Of a stretch of 41,398 nucleotides of DNA, positions 19,106 to 27,868 are shown one piece after another. The stretch is from Chitinophaga pinensis (GTDB lineage Bacteria; Bacteroidota; Bacteroidia; Flavobacteriales_D; Crocinitomicaceae). The number at the start of each line of letters is the position of its first letter. Position 1 is the stretch's first letter. The DNA is taken from assembly GCA_943327315.2 (NCBI GenBank), contig CALPWQ020000008.1:1-41398 (forward strand), in the 5' to 3' direction. The notes under the pieces are model-generated. The model was not told the origin of the DNA, did not search any database, and worked only from the letters and a program-made list of their open reading frames with translations. Made by a program: the position numbers and the translations under genes.

Positions 19106-20641
19106 ATGGAACAAAAAGAGGATAAACTGAAGGAGGTCATCTCCCATGCGAAGGAATATGGTTTTGTATTTCCGTCATCTGAGATTTATGATGGATTGGC
19201 GGCGACCTACGACTATGGGCAATTGGGCTCGGAACTGAAAAACAATATCAAATCGTATTGGTGGAAGTCTATGGTTCAAATGCATGAAAATATCGTTGGG
19301 ATTGATTCTGCTATTTTTATGCACCCGACGACATGGAAGGCTTCCGGTCACGTTGATGCTTTTAATGATCCACTCATTGACAACAAAGATTCCAAAAAAC
19401 GCTACCGTGCAGATGTTTTGTTAGAGGAGCACATGGAAAAAATTCGCCTTAAAATTGAAAAAGAGGTTGAAAAAGGAGTGAAGCGCTTTGGTGATGATTT
19501 CGATGAACACCAATTTCGTGCGACCAATCCAAATGTGCTGCGCAATGTAGAGAAAATCAAAGAAATAGAAGACCGAATGCGCGCGGTACTCGAATCAAAT
19601 GATTTGGAAGGCGTGTATCAGTTGATCATGGACTGCGAGATCGTGTGCCCCATCAGTGGCTCACGCAATTGGACGGAAGTACGTCAATTTAACTTGATGT
19701 TTTCAACTGAAATTGGCTCTGTAGCAGGCGAGGCAGCAACAATTTACCTTCGGCCAGAAACGGCTCAAGGTATTTTTGTCAACTTCTTGAATGTACAGAA
19801 ATCCGGACGAATGAAAATTCCATTTGGAATCGCACAAATCGGAAAGGCCTTTAGAAATGAAATCGTTGCGCGTCAGTTTATTTTCCGAATGCGTGAATTC
19901 GAACAAATGGAAATGCAGTTTTTCTGCCGCCCAGGTGAAGAAATGAAATGGTACGAGTACTGGAAGGAAACACGTTCCAAATGGCACAAAGCACTTGGAT
20001 TGGGCGACAATCAATACCGTTTCCACGACCACATAAAATTGGCACATTACGCCAATGCAGCCTGTGATATTGAGTTCAATTTCCCAATGGGTTTCAAGGA
20101 ACTCGAAGGAATTCATTCACGCACCGACTTCGACTTGAAGCAGCACGAGCAATTTTCCGGAAAGAAATTGCAGTATTTTGATCCAGAATTGAATCAAAAT
20201 TATGTGCCTTTTGTGGTTGAAACATCGGTTGGTCTTGACCGCATGTTCTTGGCTGTGCTCAGTGCCTCGCATAAAAATGAAGTCCTTGAGGATGGTTCCG
20301 AGCGAACTGTTCTTTCAATTCCCGCAGCCTTAGCCCCATACAAAGTAGCTGTTATGCCCTTGACGAAGAAAGATGGTTTGCCGGAGAAAGCACGTGAAAT
20401 CATCGACGGATTGAAGTTCGACTTCTTGTGTCAATATGATGAAAAGGATTCTATAGGTAAGCGCTACCGCCGTCAAGATGCCATTGGCACGCCCTTCTCC
20501 GTTACGGTTGATCATGAAACCTTGGAAAACAATACGGTAACCATTCGTGACCGTGACACCATGGAACAGGTACGCGTGAACATAGCTGATTTGCACCGAT
20601 TGATTGACGAAAAAGTCAACATGAAAACACTTTTGGTGTAA
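19106..20641 (+). CDS. glyS: glycyl-tRNA synthetase (single-chain, dimeric type)
   Basis: A class II aminoacyl-tRNA synthetase of the alpha2 type that charges tRNA-Gly. The N-terminus EYGFVFPSSEIYDGLAATYDYG is the motif 1 region. RPETAQGIFVNF and FRNEIVARQFIFRMREFEQME form the motif 2 area, and SVGLDRMFLAVL is motif 3. The C-terminal anticodon-binding domain begins near residue 410 (APYKVAVMPLTKK) and ends with VTIRDRDTMEQVRV. The 511 residues match bacterial members of this type. The ATG lies directly after a TAACTTTG box. It ends 12 nt before the convergent hydroxylase gene, and I see no good terminator between them. Confidence 0.98.
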   Translation: MEQKEDKLKEVISHAKEYGFVFPSSEIYDGLAATYDYGQLGSELKNNIKSYWWKSMVQMHENIVGIDSAIFMHPTTWKASGHVDAFNDPLIDNKDSKKRYRADVLLEEHMEKIRLKIEKEVEKGVKRFGDDFDEHQFRATNPNVLRNVEKIKEIEDRMRAVLESNDLEGVYQLIMDCEIVCPISGSRNWTEVRQFNLMFSTEIGSVAGEAATIYLRPETAQGIFVNFLNVQKSGRMKIPFGIAQIGKAFRNEIVARQFIFRMREFEQMEMQFFCRPGEEMKWYEYWKETRSKWHKALGLGDNQYRFHDHIKLAHYANAACDIEFNFPMGFKELEGIHSRTDFDLKQHEQFSGKKLQYFDPELNQNYVPFVVETSVGLDRMFLAVLSASHKNEVLEDGSERTVLSIPAALAPYKVAVMPLTKKDGLPEKAREIIDGLKFDFLCQYDEKDSIGKRYRRQDAIGTPFSVTVDHETLENNTVTIRDRDTMEQVRVNIADLHRLIDEKVNMKTLLV

Positions 20642-20653
20642 GAAAGAATCGCC

Positions 20654-21529
20654 TTATTTTTCTTTGAACGGCTGATTTTGTAAGCCGATAAAGTCATCGG
20701 GGTAGTTTTCTATCCCATCAAATCCTAGGTCAATGTCACGGCCGTCGGATGGAATGTGGCTTGTCCCAAAAAGATAATCCCAGAGACTTAACGTGATGCC
20801 GAAATTAATCCCATTGGGATGGCTGGTAGGCAATTGCTTGGCATGATGCCAAATGTGCATCTTCGGATTGTTCAAGAGGTACTTCAATGGCCCGTAATCC
20901 AAGGCAATATTCGCATGGTTCAAGTGACCAATGAGAATCGTGAATGCGTGAAGCAGAAAGGCATGTTCAAGTTTAAAGTTGAGCAACCAAGACAACACGA
21001 TGTATAACCCCGTTTTATAGACCAGCGTTTCCATCCAATGGTAGCGGAGGTGGGCTGCAAAACCCATTTCTGTGACGGAATGGTGTACTTTGTGGAATTT
21101 CCACAGCCATTTGTTGCGGTGTAAAACAACATGGATGCACCATTGAATGAAGTCGGCGAGGAAGAAGAAAATCGGAAACTGAATCCATAGTGACAACCCA
21201 GCGAGATTGAATACACCTTTTTTAGGCAAGCCAATGGAATGCATGAAATATCCGAAGTAGCGTTCACTCAAGGAGGAAAGCACAATAAATACGATGAGGT
21301 TGAAGATGAAAAAATTGAAGAACATGTAAAACGCATCCATCCAAAATCCTTTGCGAAATGCGCGTTGTTCTTTACGCCAAGGGGCGAGAAGTTCCAAAAT
21401 CCAAACGGATAAAGAAACATAGATCAATAGGTAGAAATAGTTTTCACTGCGAAATGGGTGACTTACACTGCTCCAAACGTAGGATGCGTAATTCGAATAC
21501 ATGTGAAGTACTTGTTCGCTTAAGGTCAT
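20654..21529 (-). CDS. sterol desaturase / fatty acid hydroxylase family membrane protein
   Basis: A 291-residue integral membrane protein with at least four hydrophobic segments and the histidine boxes of the di-iron fatty acid hydroxylase family: HVVLH, HKVHH, NHAN and HIWHH. These residues bind two irons that activate oxygen. The substrate is probably a lipid (fatty acid, sterol or carotenoid-like), but it cannot be named from sequence. The start at 21529 gives the full N-terminal region. It is convergent with glyS and has no operon partner in the window. Confidence 0.92.
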   Translation of the reverse strand: MTLSEQVLHMYSNYASYVWSSVSHPFRSENYFYLLIYVSLSVWILELLAPWRKEQRAFRKGFWMDAFYMFFNFFIFNLIVFIVLSSLSERYFGYFMHSIGLPKKGVFNLAGLSLWIQFPIFFFLADFIQWCIHVVLHRNKWLWKFHKVHHSVTEMGFAAHLRYHWMETLVYKTGLYIVLSWLLNFKLEHAFLLHAFTILIGHLNHANIALDYGPLKYLLNNPKMHIWHHAKQLPTSHPNGINFGITLSLWDYLFGTSHIPSDGRDIDLGFDGIENYPDDFIGLQNQPFKEK

Positions 21530-21749
21530 GCGCTAATTTTTGTCAAATGTATGCTTTACTGAGAAATGAATCTGTAACCTAGGTAACGCATGTTGTGATT
21601 CAACAGGTCAAAAATACGATCTCTGCCGTAGTTTTACGTAGTACCACTAGGTAAAACCTATCAAATTGCCACTATGCCTGAATGGATTTGATAAATGGCC
21701 GGTCAATCATGCATTCATTTGTAGCATGAAACACAAAAACACACAACAC

Positions 21750-22589
21750 ATGAAAACAAATTTCTTGACATCGGCCGTGTTGATTCTCGGCTCGATAACT
21801 ACTGCAGCTGCGCAGGGCCCCAGTGCACTCAATGTATCTGCGACCAAAACAGATCCGACTTGTTATGAAATGTCGAACGGTACCATTGCACTCGATGTCA
21901 TCGGTGGAGTAGCACCATACACGTTCACTTGGTCGAATTCGGAGACATCCTCAACGCTAACAGGGCTCTATTCCGGAATGTATGATGTCACGGTACATGA
22001 TGCACTCAACGATGCAGTCTCGCTATCTTTTGAGTTGCTGAATCCCGAAGCATTAAGCATTACAGGCGATGTTACATCCGCATCAATGCACGGAGGCTCT
22101 GACGGTGCAATTGATGTCACTGTAACAGGTCTAGCAGGAGGATTCAATTTGCTTTGGTCGAGTTCAGACGGGGCTGGATTTGATATCTATCAGTTTGATC
22201 AAACAAACTTAACCGCAGGGAGCTATAAACTGGACATCTCAACAGAGTTCGGTTGCGCTGCCTCAGCAACGTTCTTTGTTGATCAGGCGACTCCAACACT
22301 CATACCGCTAGGGAGTTTCTTGTCAAATACCTTTGTTCCTAATCAGAAGGACAGTATCGCTATGATTTTGATTTATCCAAACCCTTCTGAAGGAAATTTC
22401 GCATTCAAAAATACAGATGATGTGAGGATGGTATCTGTGTACAATTCATTTGGGACCTTGGTTGGAACTCTTGAAGAGCATGAAATAGGAAGATCAACCA
22501 ATGGATTATCGCTCGACAGCGGAATCTATAGTGTGGTATTTGAACGAAAAAATGGCACATTGGAACGTCAAGGATTGGTGGTTCGCTAA
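21750..22589 (+). CDS. T9SS cargo protein with SprB-type repeat, 279 aa
   Basis: The start at 21750 gives a signal peptide (MKTNFLTSAVLILGSITTAAAQ). The ATG at 21726 is an alternative, and the frame is open further upstream. Residues about 28-85 (DPTCYEMSNGTIALDVIGGVAPYTFTW) match the SprB repeat found in gliding adhesins. A second, looser copy follows (SMHGGSDGAIDVTVTG). The last 75 residues, starting LIYPNPSEGNF and ending in a Gly/Leu/Val-Arg tail, are a type A T9SS sorting domain that routes the protein across the outer membrane. A TTCATTTG at 21714-21721 is a near-match to a -7 box. A strong terminator follows. Confidence 0.87.
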   Translation: MKTNFLTSAVLILGSITTAAAQGPSALNVSATKTDPTCYEMSNGTIALDVIGGVAPYTFTWSNSETSSTLTGLYSGMYDVTVHDALNDAVSLSFELLNPEALSITGDVTSASMHGGSDGAIDVTVTGLAGGFNLLWSSSDGAGFDIYQFDQTNLTAGSYKLDISTEFGCAASATFFVDQATPTLIPLGSFLSNTFVPNQKDSIAMILIYPNPSEGNFAFKNTDDVRMVSVYNSFGTLVGTLEEHEIGRSTNGLSLDSGIYSVVFERKNGTLERQGLVVR

Positions 22590-22610
22590 GCAAACAATAC
22601 ATCAGATGAT

Positions 22611-22643
22611 AAAAAAGAGTCTACGATGGTGGACTCTTTTTTT
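22611..22643 (+). terminator. rho-independent terminator after the SprB-repeat gene
   Basis: AGAGTC (22616-22621) pairs with GACTCT (22632-22637), the stem extends inward by three pairs to a GATG loop, and a run of T follows to 22643. Six A precede the stem. Confidence 0.9.
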
Positions 22644-22686
22644 GTTTTGAAAAATTTACGATCTCAATTTGTGTTCATCACTTGTG

Positions 22687-22694
22687 TATCTTTG
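22687..22694 (+). promoter_or_regulatory. -7 promoter element of the HMA lipoprotein gene
   Basis: TATCTTTG matches TAnnTTTG and lies 17 nt before the ATG at 22712. A TTTG at 22668-22671 is 15 nt upstream, close for a -33 box. Confidence 0.55.
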
Positions 22695-22711
22695 ACCCCA
22701 AAATCCATCGT

Positions 22712-23083
22712 ATGAAATATTCATTGTTTTTTGCCCTTGCCTTAATGGCCTGTTCTTCGAATCCTGAGGTCGTTCATCTTCGAACAGAAAAGGCGAAGAA
22801 GAGGGAAGTTTTGAAGGTTGAGCCAAACAATACCATGACAGCTGATGTCGTTGGAATGACTTGCGAAATGGGTTGTGGTGGAAGTATACGTACAGCGCTT
22901 AAGGCCACGGGAGCTGTCTCTCGCGTTCAATTTGATTTCGTGGAAGGTCGAAAAAAACAAGGAATGACGGTTTATTTTGATGAAACAAAGATTACTCAAA
23001 AACGCATGATGGACATTCTTCGGACGATGAATGAGCAACAGTTTACCTTGGCAAACGTGGAAGTTCAAATACTTGAAAAATAA
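22712..23083 (+). CDS. lipoprotein with heavy-metal-associated (HMA) domain, 123 aa
   Basis: MKYSLFFALALMACSS is a lipoprotein signal with lipobox LMAC, so Cys14 would be lipidated. Residues about 48-120 form one HMA (ferredoxin-like) domain. Its metal loop reads GMTCEMGC, a CxxxC variant of the usual CxxC, common in Bacteroidota. The domain binds soft metals such as Cu(I) in known families, so a periplasmic metal-binding or buffering role is likely. No metal transporter gene is adjacent. The frame is open from a TTG at 22682, but that lies ahead of the promoter box, so the ATG at 22712 is used. Confidence 0.88.
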   Translation: MKYSLFFALALMACSSNPEVVHLRTEKAKKREVLKVEPNNTMTADVVGMTCEMGCGGSIRTALKATGAVSRVQFDFVEGRKKQGMTVYFDETKITQKRMMDILRTMNEQQFTLANVEVQILEK

Positions 23084-23206
23084 ACCTCGTCGATGACAAA
23101 TCATGAAGACGAACATCCTTTACCGGCTTTAAACCTTACCTGAATGTGTTCGTCACAAGCCCTAAAAAGCAAATATCCATCACTAAAAAATAAAATTGTT
23201 TTCTTT

Positions 23207-23240
23207 TTTGAGTTTCTGGCTGTTTAAGCCAGTACTTTTG
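23207..23240 (+). promoter_or_regulatory. promoter of the CUB-domain gene with a palindrome inside
   Basis: TTTG (23207-23210) and TACTTTTG (23233-23240) are separated by 22 nt, a good -33/-7 pair. Between them CTGGCT (23216-23221) and AGCCAG (23227-23232) form a perfect inverted repeat, a possible operator. Confidence 0.6.
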
Positions 23241-23289
23241 TGGAAGAGCGAAGGTATTTTCTCTTCATTTTTCACAGAAACCACTCAAA

Positions 23290-25278
23290 ATGAAACCACA
23301 AACACTCAAGATAAGGAGTTTATTCTTCCTTTCTGTCTTTTTGACGACTCCGTCAATTATCTTTAGTCAAGCCGTCAACATGACCACCAACGCGGCAGTG
23401 CCCGTATCGACGACGACCTGCTCGGCAACATTTTTTGACAATGGGGGAAGCGCTGGTGGATACACCAATGCAGCAGGAACCTATACGCAAACTTTTTGTC
23501 CATTGACACTATCCTATGGCATTCATTTGGTAATCTCTGCCATTGATTTAAAGCAAACTGGAAATGCGTCAAATGATGACCAATTGCTTATTTATCTTGG
23601 AAGTGGAACAGGGGGAACGTTACTTTACACTTCTCCTGTCGATGTGCAAACGACAAATCTTGAATTTTACAGCAATACAGGGCAATGTTTAACCATTGTG
23701 TTCAAACAAAACGGAAGCAATACGGGCAATGCCCCCGGTTGGTCAGCTACAGTAAATTGCGAACCCTTATTTTCTATAGTACAGGTAGAAAGTGTTGTTC
23801 AAGCATGCGGTGATGCCTTTGTCGATCCGGGAGGAATCGCGGGTATGTATGCGGGCAGCTCCAATTCAACACCCTTGCCAACTGGATATTACCCGAACAA
23901 TGCAGTACATACCTATACGTTTTTACCTGCTACAACAGGGACATTTGTCACACTCAATTTCTCAAAGTTTAAATTAGATGCAAGTGATAAATTGATCATC
24001 ATTGATGGTTCTGGAACGAATGCGGGAATACTTGGACAATATTCTGGGACATCTGTTCCACCAGCGTTCACGGCTTCAACCAATAGTGGTTGTCTGAAAG
24101 TCATATTCATTAGTGATGCCGCTACATCTGCCCCTGGCTGGATTGCTCAAGTAGGTTGCTCCTCAAGTCCAGGAAATGCTCTTGCGCTTTGTAGCTCAGC
24201 AAATTGCAGCGGTACCTGTGGATTTACGATCTGTTCAAGTGGTGCGTTTCCGGTGAGCAGTGGCAGTGGCGTTGGTGTTCAGGAGGGCTTCACCGCAAAC
24301 ACAATGGGCTGTCTAGGAGTAAATGGGGAAATAAACTCTACTTGGTACTATTTTAAAACGGGAATGAGTGGAACCTTAGGGTTTGTTATTGATCCTCCAT
24401 CAGGATTGGATTTCGATTTTGCACTGTATGGCCCAGGAAATGGATCTGTAGTTTGTCCGCTCAACACGGGAAGCGCACCTATACGTTGCAGCTATGCGAA
24501 CAACAATTTGTCAACGACACAAGGAAATGTTGGTCTCGTTGATGGAGCTGGCGACTTTACAGAAGGAGTTTCAGGTGATGGATTTGTGGAAGATTTGGCC
24601 GTAACAGCGGGACAAGAATACGCAATCCTAATCAACACCTTTTCAAGCGGAAATCCACAAGCTGCGCCGACAATTACTTGGTCGGGAACGGCAATGAATG
24701 GTCTTGTCTGTGGATTTGCATTGGCGGGCGAGGTTATCTCATTTGATGGATACCATTACCAAGGGACCAATGTGTTGCACTGGAAGACGGCAACGGAACA
24801 CAACACGGATTATTTTACCCTAAAGAAAAGTCGCGACGGGGTTGATTGGCATACATTCTCAACAATCGGTGCTGCGGGTTCTTCCAATACAACTTTGTCT
24901 TACCAACTGATAGATGATGAGAGTGATGGACTCAATTATTATGATTTATTCCTCACGGATATCGATGGAAAGCAGAATCACATCAGTACAATTACCGTCA
25001 ATGAGGACCTTTGTTCTGATGGATTTATTTCTGCCTATTTTCCAAATCCAAGCAGTGGAAAAGTCAATTTTTATTATTGTGGAACAAACTTCGAAGATGC
25101 ACTTATAGTGAAGTTACACAATGCTTTTGGCACCTTGGTTTTTGATACAGATATCCGCGAATTCAAAGAATCATCCGCGATTGAATTGGATTTGTCGAAC
25201 TTGGAAAATGGGGTGTATTATGCAACGATTTATCAAAATGGGGACGTTCAAACAAAGAGGATTTCTTTGGTGAAATGA
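23290..25278 (+). CDS. T9SS cargo protein with two CUB-like domains, 662 aa
   Basis: A signal peptide covers residues 1-26 (LFFLSVFLTTPSIIFS). Two CUB-like beta-sandwich domains follow, one near 38-155 (CSATFFDNGGSAGGYTNAAG ... CLTIVFKQNG) and one near 172-290 (ACGDAFVDPGG ... CLKVIFISD). A third, PPC-like region at about 330-480 contains STWYYFKTG and DFDFALYGPG. The C-terminal 80 residues (AYFPNPSSGKVNFYY ... NGVYYATIYQNG ... KRISLVK) form a type A T9SS sorting domain ending in the typical Lys. It is probably an outer-membrane-anchored or released surface protein that binds glycans, proteins or minerals; this cannot be narrowed further. Its own promoter is visible at 23207-23240. Confidence 0.88.
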   Translation: MKPQTLKIRSLFFLSVFLTTPSIIFSQAVNMTTNAAVPVSTTTCSATFFDNGGSAGGYTNAAGTYTQTFCPLTLSYGIHLVISAIDLKQTGNASNDDQLLIYLGSGTGGTLLYTSPVDVQTTNLEFYSNTGQCLTIVFKQNGSNTGNAPGWSATVNCEPLFSIVQVESVVQACGDAFVDPGGIAGMYAGSSNSTPLPTGYYPNNAVHTYTFLPATTGTFVTLNFSKFKLDASDKLIIIDGSGTNAGILGQYSGTSVPPAFTASTNSGCLKVIFISDAATSAPGWIAQVGCSSSPGNALALCSSANCSGTCGFTICSSGAFPVSSGSGVGVQEGFTANTMGCLGVNGEINSTWYYFKTGMSGTLGFVIDPPSGLDFDFALYGPGNGSVVCPLNTGSAPIRCSYANNNLSTTQGNVGLVDGAGDFTEGVSGDGFVEDLAVTAGQEYAILINTFSSGNPQAAPTITWSGTAMNGLVCGFALAGEVISFDGYHYQGTNVLHWKTATEHNTDYFTLKKSRDGVDWHTFSTIGAAGSSNTTLSYQLIDDESDGLNYYDLFLTDIDGKQNHISTITVNEDLCSDGFISAYFPNPSSGKVNFYYCGTNFEDALIVKLHNAFGTLVFDTDIREFKESSAIELDLSNLENGVYYATIYQNGDVQTKRISLVK

Positions 25279-25300
25279 CGCCTAGAGCTTCCGTTAATTC

Positions 25301-25654
25301 TCAACTGTATTTCTTTCGCAGGTAGATCTTGTATGCTTCGCGAAATAGAATCCTTTCGGAAAGTTGTGCGAGAAAATCTGCCTGGGTAGTCAGTGAAAGG
25401 AATTCTTTTTCTGGCAGATCAATGGTGTATAGCAGTTGTAACAAGCGTGTTTCTCCTTCTTGCATCAAGTCGGAAATGCGTTCAGCAAGCAGCGATTCAA
25501 TGGCTTCTTTTGTCAAAGCTGTTGTTCGGAATTCTTCCGGGAAAAATAAATTGAATTTTTCGAAGTCCTTGGCAATTTGTTCTTGTGTCTTGATCACGAA
25601 AGCCGCGTCATTTAACGACTGCTGCAGGGCTTTAAATTCAATCAGATCGCTCAT
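25301..25654 (-). CDS. conserved hypothetical protein linked to metG, 117 aa
   Basis: A small, all-helical-looking cytosolic protein without signal peptide or membrane segment. It is rich in Leu, Glu, Gln and Ala, and its C-terminus RILFREAYKIYLRKKYS is basic. It begins 9 nt after the metG stop and is certainly in the same transcript. I do not recognise a named domain. The Leu/Glu heptad-like pattern (FKALQQSLNDAAFVIKTQEQ) suggests helix packing or dimerisation. It is convergent with the CUB gene, 22 nt away. Confidence 0.8.
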   Translation of the reverse strand: MSDLIEFKALQQSLNDAAFVIKTQEQIAKDFEKFNLFFPEEFRTTALTKEAIESLLAERISDLMQEGETRLLQLLYTIDLPEKEFLSLTTQADFLAQLSERILFREAYKIYLRKKYS

Positions 25655-25663
25655 GTTGAGTGC

Positions 25664-27718
25664 TTAACAAATGCCGCCACCTGCATTGAATCCTTTTTCT
25701 GGAACCATGAAACTCAAGTTTCCTTCAGCATCTTCGGCCATTAAAATCATTCCCTGGGATTCGATCCCACGGATTTTTCTCGGCGCCAAATTCAACAACA
25801 CACTGACTGTTTTTCCAATGACATCCTCGGGAGCATAATGTGCCGCGATGCCTGAAACAATGGTGCGTTTGTCGATGCCTGTGTCTACCAACAACTTCAA
25901 CAATTTATCCGCCTTTTCGACTTTTTCTGCTTCGAGAATGGTCCCCAATCGAATGTCCATTTTACTGAAATCGTCAAAGGTCACTTCTTCCTTTTGTGGG
26001 GTGACTGTAGTTTCTTTCATCACGGTGCTTTTCAATTTTTCGACTTCGGCAGTGACGATGTCGTCTTCAATTTTTGGAAATAAAATCGATGGTTCACGGG
26101 TTTGGGTTCCGGCCTTCACAATATCTGGACGACCTGCATCATTCCAATCAGCGGTGTGAACATCCATGAAGTCACCCAATTTGTGTGCTGTATCAGGCAG
26201 GAAAGGTTGAAGCACAATGCTCAGATTTGCCGTGATTTGCAAGGCGATGTGCATGATCGTTTTCACCCGCTCTGGATCGGTCTTCACCACTTTCCACGGT
26301 TCTTGATCGGCCAAGTATTTGTTTCCAAGTCGCGCAAGGTTCATCGCTTCAGCTTGCGCTTCACGGAACTTGTAGGCGTAAACGAGTTTGCTGATGCGCT
26401 GTGGAATAGCGGACATTTCATTCAAAACGGATTGATCTTCTACGGTCATGTCGCCAAGCGCAGGAACAAGGCCTCCGTAGTATTTTTGGGTCAACACCAA
26501 GGCTCGGTTCACGAAGTTCCCAAGGATATCGGCAAGCTCACTGTTGATGCGGGTTTGGTATTCTTTCCAGGTAAACTCGGAATCCTTGGTTTCTGGTGCA
26601 ATCGATGTTAAAACGTACTTCAACTCGTCGGCCTTACCGGGATAGGAGGCCAAGTATTCATGCAGCCACACCGCCCAATTGCGAGAGGTCGAAAGCTTAT
26701 CGCCTTCCAGATTCAAAAATTCAGAGGCGGGAACGTTGTCGGGCAAGATGAGGTCGCCGTGGTCTTTTAATAAAATCGGGAAAATAACTGCGTGAAAGAC
26801 AATGTTGTCTTTGCCGATGAAATGAATGAGTTTGCGGTCTCCGGTCCAGTAGTCTTCCCAGTTTTTTTGGTTATCCAAGGCCCATTGCTTGGTGGCAGAA
26901 ATGTAGCCAATGGGCGCATCGAGCCAAACGTACAGCACTTTCCCATCTGCATTGGGCAAGGGAACTTTAACACCCCAATCAAGGTCGCGTGTCATGGCGC
27001 GGGAATGCAAACCACCATCGATCCACGACATGCATTGACCAATCACTTGATTTCGCCATGCTTTCGGTTCGTGTTGCTTCACACCATCCAAGGTGCCTTC
27101 CTTGATCCAATCGCGCAACCATTCTTCGTGGCGCCCCATCGGCAAGTACCAATGCGATGTGGTTTTTAGAATGGGTGTTTTTCCGCTTAGGGTAGATGTT
27201 GGATTCACCAATTCCGTCGGACTCAAATCTGTCCCACATTTTTCACATTGGTCTCCATAAGCACCCGGATTTTGGCATTTTGGACATTCGCCTACAATGT
27301 AGCGGTCCGCCAAAAACTGCTGGTATTCTTCGTCATAATATTGTTCAGAAACTTCTTCTGTAAATTTCCCTTTCTCGTACAATTTCAAAAAGAAATCTTG
27401 AGAGGTCTTGTGGTGAATTTCGGAAGATGTTCGGTGGTAGATGTCAAATGAAATGTCAAAATCCTTGAATGCTTTACCAATGATTGCATCGTACTTATCC
27501 ACGATTTCTTTTGGCGTAGTTCCTTCCTTTTTAGCACGAAGCGTTATCGCTGCACCATGCTCGTCACTCCCGCAGATGAAGGCCACATCGTGGTCATTCA
27601 TTCGCAAGAAACGCACAAAAATGTCAGCAGGCAAATACACCCCAGCGACATGTCCAAGATGCAGCGGACCATTCGCATAAGGCAAGGCTGCTGTTACGGT
27701 AAATTTGGATTTCAACAT
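25664..27718 (-). CDS. metG: methionyl-tRNA synthetase with C-terminal tRNA-binding domain
   Basis: A class I synthetase that charges tRNA-Met. HLGH (in the PLHLGHVAGVYLPAD segment) is the HIGH motif, and DKLSTSRNW is the KMSKS-like loop. The zinc knuckle has CPKC and CEKC. Anticodon-binding helices lie at about 390-530. The last 110 residues are a Trbp111-type OB-fold (FDDFSKMDIRLGTILEAEKV). The frame is open up to 27796, but a TATCTTTG promoter at 27801-27794 overlaps that extension, and the residues before MLKSKFTVTAALPYANGP do not fit the family, so 27718 is the best start (684 aa). Confidence 0.97.
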   Translation of the reverse strand: MLKSKFTVTAALPYANGPLHLGHVAGVYLPADIFVRFLRMNDHDVAFICGSDEHGAAITLRAKKEGTTPKEIVDKYDAIIGKAFKDFDISFDIYHRTSSEIHHKTSQDFFLKLYEKGKFTEEVSEQYYDEEYQQFLADRYIVGECPKCQNPGAYGDQCEKCGTDLSPTELVNPTSTLSGKTPILKTTSHWYLPMGRHEEWLRDWIKEGTLDGVKQHEPKAWRNQVIGQCMSWIDGGLHSRAMTRDLDWGVKVPLPNADGKVLYVWLDAPIGYISATKQWALDNQKNWEDYWTGDRKLIHFIGKDNIVFHAVIFPILLKDHGDLILPDNVPASEFLNLEGDKLSTSRNWAVWLHEYLASYPGKADELKYVLTSIAPETKDSEFTWKEYQTRINSELADILGNFVNRALVLTQKYYGGLVPALGDMTVEDQSVLNEMSAIPQRISKLVYAYKFREAQAEAMNLARLGNKYLADQEPWKVVKTDPERVKTIMHIALQITANLSIVLQPFLPDTAHKLGDFMDVHTADWNDAGRPDIVKAGTQTREPSILFPKIEDDIVTAEVEKLKSTVMKETTVTPQKEEVTFDDFSKMDIRLGTILEAEKVEKADKLLKLLVDTGIDKRTIVSGIAAHYAPEDVIGKTVSVLLNLAPRKIRGIESQGMILMAEDAEGNLSFMVPEKGFNAGGGIC

Positions 27719-27793
27719 GTTCAAAGATACGTATTCACGCGGACTTTTATTCATCAAAGCGCTGGGAAAGTTGGCTTTTTCATGGTTTTTTAG

Positions 27794-27801
27794 CAAAGAT
27801 A
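27794..27801 (-). promoter_or_regulatory. -7 promoter element of metG
   Basis: The minus strand reads TATCTTTG, a perfect TAnnTTTG box, 75 nt before the preferred metG start. No clear -33 box is at the ideal distance. Confidence 0.55.
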
Positions 27802-27868
27802 AAGAGTCAAATAGGAAAGCGACTGAACTTAGAGAATAATCCCTAAATTAGTCCTGTTAATTGCTGAT

